DNA of 64,000 nt, taken from assembly GCA_028386065.3 (NCBI GenBank), contig JAKUCV010007821.1, positions 1-64,000 on the forward strand, read 5' to 3'. This stretch comes from Turnera subulata (taxonomy: Eukaryota; Streptophyta; Magnoliopsida; Malpighiales; Passifloraceae). Within the stretch, counting starts at the first letter, position 1. Each line of letters opens with the position of its first letter. This document shows positions 12,892 through 21,495 of this stretch, one piece after another. Below the pieces are notes generated by a model, which worked only from the letters and a program-made list of their open reading frames with translations, had not been told where the DNA came from and did not search any database. The position numbers and the translations under genes were made by a program.

Positions 12892-14542
12892 TGTGAAGAT
12901 CCGACCTAAAATCACTTGTGCCTCTTCACCTATCACTTACACCTTCTTCTTTACCAACACCCATTATCTTTGGAGTCGCCATCCCAATTTTTTTATGGGA
13001 CAAAATTCAGGAAAAAAAACCTTTCCTTGAATCCCAATGACTCCGTTTAAAGCAACTGATTAGCGAACCAAAGATAAAGCGCCCGAGGGTTCGTCATGGA
13101 TGGGAAGGTGTTAGGCTCCCATCCATGTTGGGGCGAAACTTTGGTGAATTGAAGAAGTATGTATGCCTTGTGAAAGTGTGTGTAAGGTGTGGAAGCAAAT
13201 TACAAAATAGTAAAATGAAATTTAGACAAATGGGAAAAAATAAAATAAATGGGCTTGAGTTTCCAACATTAGAAACCACCTACGTACCCCGGCGACCGAG
13301 TTCAAAGCCCGCGTAGTTCTTATTCATGGCATCACAGCACTCACATCGTCAATACCATCATCAAATCCTCAAAAAATAGTAAACACAAAGGGATTTAGTA
13401 TTTCTTCTTGTAGTCCTCCTCTAGCGCCTTGGTTTGGGTTGAATTATGCACCCACTTTCTTCCCAGTCCTTTGCATAATTTTTTATTCCCTCTTGGTCTA
13501 CCCTTGCTGCCTCTTTGTCGGTACTACCCACGAAATTCCTCCATATTTTCTACTTATCTAAATATTTCTTCACTTGGAGAAATAGAGTTTCTCCAAGCAC
13601 CAAAGCTTATTGGTAGCGTGTATAAAAATAGCGATTGATCACCTGAAATGTGAATCGGAGGTCATATTTATGGTGTTTTGGGGGAGTATAGGGGCGTGGA
13701 CCTATTTAAACACCAAGGTCTCAGCCAAAAATTTGGGCCAAAACCATGTGGAATCAAATTTGGAGCGAAATCGCGAGAAAATCGGGCAATCTGGGCACCC
13801 ATGACCGCCATGGCCGGCGGTCATCTGCTGAATGGCCGCCATGTCTGGTAGTCATCAGTGGATGGCTGCCCGGACTTGGCGGTCATCCCGCCATAACTAC
13901 CCAACCCTCCTGTGTCCACCCGTTCTTTCCTTTTTTGCTCCCGGTTTTCCCTAATTCCTCCCTGATTTGATTCAATCGCGTAATCAACCCCTAATCAACC
14001 TAGAATTACCTCATTTCTTGGTTACTACTCCTCCCAATCGTGCCAAAACTAATTGATTACTAATCAATCCCCTGTTTGACGTAAAATCATACCAAAAACA
14101 CATTTTCTACTTAAATGATGATTCAACTCTTATTTTCTACGAAAATCAGAGTTAAAATTAGCCTACAAGAAATGTGTTTACGGGCTGATTAACTCTGGAA
14201 GGTCCATATTCCATTAACTTAGGCCCTCAAATTTATTCCTAACCCAAAAATGAATCATCTCGTTATAATTGGGTTAAAATAAACAAGAAAGCCCAAATAA
14301 ATAAAATAGCACAATATTTTAATGAACTGGATCTTAATACATTTTTATCCTGAGACTAATTCTTCTCATTAATCGTAAGGTTCAAACATATAAACCCCAA
14401 TACATAAAATATATGCTTTCCACTATAATAAATTCTAAGTGTGCCTTAGCCAAAGATCAAATTATCTCATTAATCTTATGGTTCAAGCATACTTGAAATC
14501 TAAATTAGAGGAGTATTTCTTGGTCAAATTTGGGTGTTCACA
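12892..14542 (-). mobile_element. 3' LTR of Tat D (array copy 5)
   Basis: This 1651-bp LTR runs from TGTGAAGATCC to TTCACA and is preceded by CCAGC, a one-base variant of the duplication. It is both the last array LTR and the 3' LTR that continues into the element interior. Confidence 0.9.
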
Positions 14543-14551
14543 GATGCCCCT

Positions 14552-14588
14552 CGTTGATGAGTCCTTAGAAACTAAGGACGAAACAACG
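14552..14588. other. PPT-adjacent hairpin, Tat D
   Basis: Consensus form: stems CGTTG/CAACG and GTCCTTAG/CTAAGGAC. On the sense (minus) strand the hairpin sits just upstream of the purine tract AGGGGCATC and the 3' LTR. Confidence 0.8.
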
Positions 14589-14842
14589 CAAGAAAGGAAC
14601 AACCAAATTTGAATGGTTTGATGTAAGTGGTGTGTGTCAATGGTTGGAGCACCCCGTGTCCCACTTCAGGAATCATCTCATCCTGAAGTTTGTTGGTTGT
14701 CGGGAATCATCTCATCTCGGGGTTTGCAAGGACCGAGTCCTCAACTTTGTGGGAATCATCTCATCCTAGGTAGTGGATTTCGGGAATCATCTCATCCCGA
14801 GGTTTGCGATGGAATCATCTCATCCATCGAGTCGTCAACAAA

Positions 14843-15400
14843 GAATCCTCTCATCCTTGCTGACTAGGGATTTCATCATCCTTCCTGGATACTCGGTGTG
14901 TTTTGTGATAGAGTCAACTCATCTATCGGGTCGCCAACAAAAAATCCTCTCATCCTTGCTGACTAGGGATTTTATTGTCCTCCTTGGGGTACTCGATATG
15001 TTTGTGATAGAATCATCTCATCTATTGGATTGTCAACAAAGAATCCACTCATTCTTGCTTACTAGGGATTTTATTGTCCTCCCTGGGGTACTCGGTGTTT
15101 GTGATAGAATCATCTCGTCTATCTGGTCGTCAACAAAGAATCCTCTCATCCTTACTGACTAGGGATTTTATCGTCCTCCCTGGGGTACTCGATATGTTTG
15201 TGATAGAATCATCTTATCTATCGGATCGTCAACAAAGAATCCTCTCAACCTTGCTGACTGGGGATTTTATTGTCCTCCCTGGGGTGCTCGGTGTTTGTGA
15301 TAGAATCATCTTATCTATCGGGTCGTCAACAAAGAATCCTCTCATCCTTGCTGACTAGGGATTTTATCGTCCTCCCTGGGGTACTCGGTGTTTGGTTTTG
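14843..15400. repeat. 98-bp tandem repeat in Tat D interior
   Basis: Six copies start at 14843, 14942, 15041, 15137, 15237 and 15334 (period 96-100 bp). Each begins GAATCCTCTCATCCTTGCTG and contains a GATAGAATCATCTCATC segment. Open frames across it are products of the repeat. It lies between the 3' hairpin and the palindrome region. Confidence 0.9.
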
Positions 15401-16178
15401 GTTTTCGGGAATCATCTCATCCTAAGTTGTGATTGTCGGGAATCACCTCATCCCGAGGTTTGCGAGAACTAGGTCCTCGACTTTGTGGGAATCATCTCCT
15501 CCTAGGTTTGCGAGAACCGAGTCCTCGGCTTTATGTGAATCATCTCATCCCAGGGGTTGCTAGAACCGAGTCCTCGACTTTGGTTTACTTCTATCAAGGT
15601 TTGCGGGAACTGGGTGCCGGCTTTGGTTTGCTCTTCTCTCCTAGTTTCCCTCACATCTAGTTTGTCTCTTACGCTTGGTTTTGTCTCACTCCCCTCAAGG
15701 TTTATTCTCATCTGGATTCCCTCATCTCATGGTTCGGGTGTGTTTAAGGCTTATGTCTCTCTTGTCCCTAGGTTCTCTAGTGTGTTTGAAGGAGGTGGGT
15801 GTTCCTTGATCCTTGCCTAAATGTGGGCACATCATGCACCTGATTTGAAATTCTCGAGGTGGGGCATGATGCCCCCTGCATCATCTAGTTGTGATTTTTG
15901 AGATGGGGTTTAGCGTGACCCTTGGAATCAATCAAAAAGTAGGGTATCATGCCCCTAGAATGTGTTCATCAAAATGTATTGGGACCCACGGGTCTTGGAT
16001 GCACAACATTATTCACATAAAAAGCACTTATCATTAAGAACTCAAGTAAAGCGTCAACATGTGCCCCCTTTGACTCGGTGAAAGGTTTGATCTCGAATAA
16101 CAGGTGTATTCTCCACTTTCTCCCCTCTTTTCTCTCTTATTCTTTTTCCTCTCCCTAGGGGGGGGTCATGGGAGTCGA
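15401..16178. other. Tat D 3' non-coding region with palindromes
   Basis: The stretch holds more GGAATCATCTCATCC-like segments (to about 15560), CTCATCTGG-type repeats (15640-15740), and near-palindromes at 15861-15875 (GGGGCATGATGCCCC) and 15941-15956. A pyrimidine-rich tract at 16110-16157 follows. No coding frame is supported. Confidence 0.7.
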
Positions 16179-16250
16179 TGACTGCCGCCACCCGGCGGTC
16201 TTGGGTGGATGACCGCCAGGCGTGGTGGTCTTCATGTCATGACCGCCCGG
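16179..16250 (+). promoter_or_regulatory. GACCGCC/GGCGGTC cluster upstream of antisense ORF
   Basis: Inverted GC-rich motifs (GCCGCC, GGCGGTC, GACCGCC, GACCGCCCGGGC) are packed into about 70 bp, 90-160 bp upstream of a plus-strand TATA box. The same motif cluster sits upstream of the minus-strand TATA box in the Tat LTRs. That it works as an upstream promoter element is an inference. Confidence 0.5.
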
Positions 16251-16338
16251 GCAGGTGAAGGAAGCGTCCTGGATGTTTCCATTTCGGTTTTAGACTTGGG
16301 CTTTAGGGTTTTCACGAATTCCACTGCCCCGAGAACAC

Positions 16339-16346
16339 TATAAATA
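16339..16346 (+). promoter_or_regulatory. TATA box of antisense ORF
   Basis: TATAAATA within CACTATAAATAAACCC, about 67 bp upstream of the ATG at 16413. The LTR promoter context on the minus strand is also CACTATAAATA. Confidence 0.55.
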
Positions 16347-16412
16347 AACCCTTGAGTACCCAAAGGCCCCCACAATTCATCAAAACATATTCCAAACACA
16401 ATTAGAGAAATC

Positions 16413-17771
16413 ATGAGTGAGAATTTCCAAGCTAACATGCCCCGGTAGATGGCGAGCAATCCCCCTGTGTGTCGTATAAATTTTGCGATACTAGGGTTGT
16501 CCAGATTATTCAAGCTTCGTAGCGTGGTGATAAACGGAAGTGTGATTCGTGCTGCTTCCAAATTTTGGTACAAGAGTTGCCTTGTATTCCATTTTTGCCA
16601 AGGCATGATAGAGTTGTGCCCCACTGTTGAAGAATTCAACGCCTTCTTAAATGCTAAATTCGTAAAGGGTGTTTCCATGGTTTCCCTTGACGATGCTACC
16701 CTAAGAAAAGTTGGTAAATTCCTCTTTCTAGCTGAAGGGCAAATTGGCTCTTTATGGATCAAAACAACCATCTGGAATTATCAAAAATCATCGATCCATA
16801 CTTCCTCGGCAGCTTGGAACAACACGCAAGGGAGGGGGACCTCAGTTGGAGGAAAAATGCAATCATGCCATTGCTTTTGTGATGAAACGTGAATTTCTGC
16901 TGGTAGGACCCTCCGGTGTCTGCTCTCTTCGAATTGGTGCATTGGTGGCTAGACTTTTTGATGCAAAAAATCTTATTCCTGTGATATTGCGCGAGACTCT
17001 CAATTGCTTGGATGTGTTGGCGGATAACCCTATTGCCCCCATGGCTAGCTCCCCCTTTTTGCTTCAGGTACATGTTCATCCCTTTTTTATTTCCTAATTA
17101 TCTCTTTCATCGTGCTGATCCTTTTTTTTTTGTAGAAGTCGCTATGCGAGCACCTCATATTGATTGAGCGTCCTCAAGTTGATCCCACAAACTATGTGTG
17201 TCGTGGTTATGTTGTCTTTTTCAACACTATCCGAGACTAGGTCATCTACATGAAGGATCTCAAAGCTGAATAGATCATTTGGTTTTGTCAGTGGCTTGCG
17301 ATGCAAGAGGTGGTCATCCGTACCCTGTGTAATGATTGGCTCACACTCCCAGGTGTAGAGAGATCTACATATTATCGTCCGTACAGGATTCTGAGGTAGT
17401 TCGGCTTAGAACGGATAATCCCTTCCGATATTCCAATTCCGATGATAGGGCCTATGAAAGTTGCAGCCCTGAAAGTTGTAAAGGGGGGTTGGTCATTGCC
17501 TTTAACAGAAACCACTGGCGATCAATTGAAGATAGAGCCCTCTTCGCCCTACCTAGAGTGGTTAAAAAGCATGTGGTCGAGTCTGAAGGGCCTTTGCATC
17601 TTGCAAGGGAGACATTTTTGGAGGGGCCTGTGCCTCCTAGGTTCGGACCTTCTGAGCATCTTACCAATAGGAACAAAGGTGGAGACATTGACGCGAGCCG
17701 TAAGAGGCACCAGAAGAATTGAATCCCACCTTGAGCAACAACTCGTTGACACTTATGATGTATGCGAATAA
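16413..17771 (+). pseudogene. Antisense ORF of Tat D, plant mobile domain-like
   Basis: This gene-like frame lies on the strand opposite to gag, between the 3' non-coding module and gag-pro. The chosen start is ATG at 16413 (MSENFQANMPR), because element A has the matching start MSEIF at 48632. A stop follows at codon 12 and the frame resumes with ATG at 16449. The segment ELCPTVEEFNAFL (about 16612-16650) resembles the ELCPxxEEF core of aminotransferase-like plant mobile domain/DUF7745 proteins. A frameshift lies near 16770. After an intron (17068-17135), the in-frame continuation reads SLCEHLILIERPQVDP, and a later segment reads TYYRPYRILR. At least three stops interrupt exon 2 up to the TAA at 17771. 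Extra antisense ORFs are known from Tat-lineage elements. The domain name is from memory, so a moderate call. Confidence 0.6.
17068..17135 (+). other. Intron in the antisense ORF
   Basis: A 68-bp intron starts with GT after CTTCAG and ends in a T-rich tract plus TAG before AAGTCGCTATGC. Removing it keeps the reading frame (phase 0: ...LLQ then KSLCEH...). The frame otherwise stops within the intron. Confidence 0.6.
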
Positions 17772-18360
17772 ATGAGTGAACAAACTCCCTTTATCTTTTA
17801 TTAATCTTTGGACTTCTACTAATAAGAGTGGAACCGGACCTGAGCTGGGCTTCCTACGTATTCATGGCTCATTTTTTTCATTTTCTTTCATTTTTTTCAT
17901 TTTTTTTTTATGTTCACATAGTTCTCTTGATGTCAACTTGATTATCTTGTGTTCATTTAGCCCTCAAAGACTCCTCCTCGTTGGTGGTTAGGAACCATGT
18001 ATTGCAGGATCCAAAGTCCTTGTTGGATTGCGATTGTCTTGCCTACTGGATGCTCTCTGGAGCTCTTTTGATTGCATGTTCTTCAGAAGTTTGATGCCTT
18101 CATTGGGTTGAATCCTGATTTTTTTTTTCTTGGAGTTTTTGAGATTCTCGTTGATATTGTTATCTCTCTTATTAATATTAGTCCTCAGATTGATTTTTAC
18201 AGATTTTTAGGGAGTTTGTTCAACACATCATATTCTCATATATCATGCATGTACAAAAGTATTGCCAAGATGATCATCACCATTAAAGAAAAAGTGTCTT
18301 TATTTATTAGAAGAAAAGATAACAACTAGTCCGCACCAACTCTTGTACTTTGAATCCTAA
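17772..18360. other. Tat D spacer between antisense ORF and gag-pro
   Basis: The TTCCTACGTATTCATGGCTC segment near 17850 also occurs, diverged, in elements C (about 32725) and B (about 57940). T-rich runs follow at 17873-17910. This is where pol would lie in a complete element, and no reverse transcriptase or integrase motif is present on either strand. Confidence 0.7.
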
Positions 18361-19793
18361 CTAGGCACTCAACACGTACCACCAAACAGTCCCTCGAGCA
18401 CTTTCAACCTTTTCAAAGAGGCTCTTACAGCCGAAGTCTTTGTCCCCCTCATCTCTATTTTCTTTCTCCTCTTCCTTCTCCCCCATCTCTGCCAAATAAC
18501 AATCAAAGAACAACTTGAACCCTGGCTTCCTGTTCTTTGTGATGCTGCATACCCAAGGTTCAGGGAACCCGTAAAAGGGAAAGTCCTCCCCTTCTTTTAT
18601 GAGGTAGGCATTCAGTGTCTTAAAATAGAGAGCCATGATAAGGTCCCACTCTTGCCTTTTCTTTGGATCTATTGCCCTTGCTTGGTCCTCTTCCTTTTGC
18701 CTTCCACTTCCATTTCTGTCGGAGCATATCCCAAGCTAAAGGGTGGTGCAACAATAGAAATCCGGGGAGCTTCTAACTTCCCTTATTGCTTCTTTCCCAG
18801 CCCCAAGATTGGAAAGTATCTCATTTTCTCCCTGATCCCTATGACTACGACATTGCCGAAAGAATCATAATAAGGGGATTGACGAATAAGCTTATCTGCT
18901 GTTATGGCACTAACGGACTCAAAGACAAAGCCCGACAAAGACACCTCCTCATCCCCTTCAATCCCAAATACTGGTTTGATTTTCTTCTCGGACATCTCCC
19001 CCTTGATTGTGACTACCCCTCCTTGACAAGGAAATCGTAGCATTTGATGCAAAGTAGATGCCACAGCTCGGGCTTGGTGTAACCAGGGTCTTCCAAGAAG
19101 CAAATTGAAACTGGATACAGTATTAAGTACTTGGAATTCTACTACAAAAAGGGTGGGCCGGATAATCACTTCTAATCTTATCATCCCTAGTACTTCCCTC
19201 CGGGCATTATCATATGCCTTGACCATCGTTCAAGAAGGCAGGAAATCCGTGTCCCCAAATCCCAATAGGCTCGTAGTCTTCAGAGGACATACATTCAAGG
19301 CCGATCCATTATCTATTAGTACCAGAGGTACTTGGTTTTCCTTGACCTGAATGGTTATGTATAGTGCTTCAACATGATCTCCTTTGTCTGAGCGGAGATC
19401 CATATCTGAAAAGGATATTTGATTGTCACACTCCATGGAAGCTATCATATTGGCTAATGTTTCTGGGGTAGTATCAATGGGGACATGGGCTTTACTTAAA
19501 GTTTGGAGAAATTTCTCCCGATGTGGATGGGAGGACATCAACAGACCCAAAATTGAATTGTTAGTTTGAGTTTTCTTCAATTGCTTCACCACCATATCCT
19601 CCTCAGGGTCCGCTATCTCCTCGGGTTCGTCTAAACGAAGAGGAGCCCTCCTCACTACCCTTCCTGACCTGGTGATGACATCGATTTCCTCATCTGACTC
19701 CATATATCCACTTAAATCGAGCACAAAGCATTCCTGCTCAGAGTCGGACTTTACCTCTATCATGTCAATCTCCTCATGCAGGGCTAGCGGATT
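18361..19793 (-). pseudogene. Tat protease region of element D
   Basis: The frame continues from gag through an in-frame TGA at 19794-19796. The aspartic protease signature reads VLIDNGSALNVCP (near 19330), with Asn where Gly is usual in DGGSALNV. The flap-side region appears as LLLGRPWLHQARAVASTLHQ. A glycine-rich tail (ILGLGKKQ, then LGYAPTE past a stop at 18783) fits the G-patch-like end of Tat protease. There are in-frame stops at 19227-19229 (TGA) and 18783, and a frameshift near 18620, after which FPFYGFPEPWVC continues to 18361. Protease is not followed by reverse transcriptase. Confidence 0.75.
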
Positions 19794-20969
19794 TCATTTG
19801 GTGTTGGGTTTTTTGGGTAAAATTATCTCATTCCTCTCTACCAAATCTTGGATTTCATGGCAAAGTCGGGAACAACTGTCAGTGGTTTGCTCGACCATTT
19901 GATGAAACTCGCAGAATTTGCTAGAGTCCCCTCTAAGAGACAAATCAGGCCTTGGTTTTAAAGGCTGCAATAAGTTCTTTTCCATATACTTCTTGAGCAT
20001 CTTTTCCAAGGACATAGGAAGGGGAGTGAATTCCCTTGGCTTTCATCCAATCTATAATGGTGCCTGGATGGTGACATGATTCACTTCAGCAGATGTCTTT
20101 CCCTGGGTTACATTGAAATCTCTCTTAGATATTGGAGCATCCATGGGAGCCTTGATTTTCCCCGAGTTAATAGCATCTTCCAATTGTATCCCTGCCCCGA
20201 TGAGTGCCTTGAAATCGGCATAATAATTGCCAACCATGCGGTCGTAGTAGACGGGCTGAAGGTTCTTGATCACCATCTGCACTTGATCTTCTTCAGCAGG
20301 TTTATTCACCTTCATGGACATCTTGCTGCGCCACCTCGAGATATAAGCAGAAAAGGTTTCTTGGGCTTCTTGTTTCGTTGTCTCGTGATCCCTCTTGGTC
20401 ACGTCTACTTCAGTGTTGTAGCTGTATTGTTTCAAGAACTCCCTACAGATGTCATTCCATTTGCTCACTTTGCTCTCATCCAAGGTCATGAACCATCGCA
20501 GGGCTGCTCCCAACAAAGTCCTTTGAAACAACTGTGTCATTAGCTCAGACCTGATCCCCATAGGTTGTAACATCCTCACATAAATTTTCAAATGAGTTGT
20601 AGGACATCCCATCCCATTGAACTTCTCGATGACTGGAATCAAGAATTTCTCAGGTAGGCGAGCTTCAGGGAACAAAGAAAAGCAATCCAAGTTCCAATCA
20701 TCCTCTTTTTTCTTCATAGCCTTCAATAACTCTTCCACTCTTCTAAGCCACTCCCCATCCCCATTGGGTTCTTGCACCACTGAATCATCATCCTAGACTA
20801 TCATCACATTGTTCTCGATACCTGGTTTTGAGGCCTGCCCCCCATCACTCACAGAGGGCACCATCTTCCCTTTTCCCAAAGCCAGTAATGCATCCCTAAT
20901 ACGTGGATCTTTCAACAAGTCTAACGATTCCTCAGCCACATTTGTCTTAGCATCGTTTTCCTTGCTCAT
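19794..20969 (-). pseudogene. Tat gag of element D
   Basis: The start is ATG at 20969 (MSKENDAK), the first Met after the leader. An in-frame TAG follows near 20796, then the long segment 20780-20052. It carries the retrotransposon Gag core, with TLLGAALRWFMTLDESKVSK, FLKQYSYNTEVDVTKRD and AYISRWRSKM. Two stops near 20052 and 20043 break the frame, which resumes at 20015 (MSLEKMLKKYMEKN). The zinc-knuckle-like motif reads CEFHQMVEQTTDSC. It fits CX2HX4HX4C except that the second His is Gln. No frameshift is seen over about 1.2 kb; all damage is stop codons. Confidence 0.85.
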
Positions 20970-21473
20970 CTCGCCCTAATATGTGGATTGCAGGTGTCAG
21001 GGTTCTTGGTACTCAAGAGGCTTCTTCACACACACAATTTTCCGGTTTCTCTTGGGTATGTAGAAATAAAAAAAAGGGGGGGGGGGGGGGTGGTTCATCC
21101 TATTTACACTTACTTGAATTCACAACAATAATAACAGAAATGCACGTACTACTTATTGATTCATTATGCATGAGAAGCTCAGGGTATGCAGCGGGTTGGG
21201 TGCTAGGCCGCTAGGGAATAGATTGGCCTACTCACATGTGATAATGGATATCGCGTGAGGTCCAAGGCCCATTAAACTCAACCATCGCTAAGCATCGAGA
21301 AACGGGTTCACTAAACCCACTACCGCTTTAAGAAAGCAATGTAGCGGACATGGATTCCCTCTCCCTCTAAAGGTATAGCTTCACATCAATCATCATGAAT
21401 GCAAGGCACTTATGATGACACATAAAAAGGCATACAAAATTCATTGATTGTATAAAGTTTCTTAAACCCTCTA
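20970..21473. other. Tat D leader between PBS and gag
   Basis: This non-coding leader (about 500 bp) contains a run of 15 G at 21076-21090. The part at 21300-21480 is clearly homologous to the leader of element B at 60740-60900, including ATCAATCATCATGAATGCAA. No extra ORF precedes gag, unlike classical Ogre elements. Confidence 0.75.
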
Positions 21474-21493
21474 GGTCCCCAGCAGAGTTGCCA
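21474..21493 (-). other. Primer binding site of Tat D
   Basis: On the minus strand it reads TGGCAACTCTGCTGGGGACC, two bases inside the 5' LTR. It matches the form I associate with Tat/Ogre elements primed by an arginine tRNA. The tRNA assignment is from memory. Confidence 0.65.
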
Positions 21494-21495
21494 GC

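Larger units (their letters stand above)
3161..14842. repeat. Tandem array of 2.17-kb LTR-containing units
   Basis: A fixed landmark, ATGGTTGGAGCAC, recurs at 3955, 5972, 8129, 10299, 12470 and 14640. The spacings are 2017, 2157, 2170, 2171 and 2170 bp. Each unit contains a Tat LTR, then about 300 bp of the internal sequence next to that LTR, then about 220 bp of flanking DNA with AGTTCCCTTAAG repeats ending in CCAGT. The joint between internal and flank lies at GTCAACAAA/ATATCTAAAG (first at about 4157). The last unit passes from GTCAACAAA into the true interior of element D at 14843. Units differ by only a few percent, so amplification followed insertion. Short open frames repeated in every unit are by-products and not genes. 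Confidence 0.9.

Noticed and set aside
14552..14588. Functional hammerhead ribozyme
   Set aside because: The core base C3 is changed and the cleavage strand is missing, so only a resemblance is reported.
3949..14867. Repeated open frames of about 60-77 codons in each array unit
   Set aside because: They arise once per 2.17-kb unit from LTR or spacer sequence, have no recognisable domain, and several copies are disrupted. They are products of the repeat.
14773..15358. Open frames of 94-129 codons with ESSHLS/LLTRDF repeats
   Set aside because: The periodic protein only reflects the 98-bp DNA repeat; all frames stay open by lack of stops in the unit.
14843..15400. CRISPR-like regular repeats
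   Set aside because: Direct tandem repeats without unique spacers, in a plant retrotransposon; not a CRISPR array.
16232..16771. Minus-strand frame of 179 codons opposite the antisense ORF
   Set aside because: No known domain; the plus-strand frame has the conserved ELCPxxEEF segment, a TATA box and a matching copy in element A.
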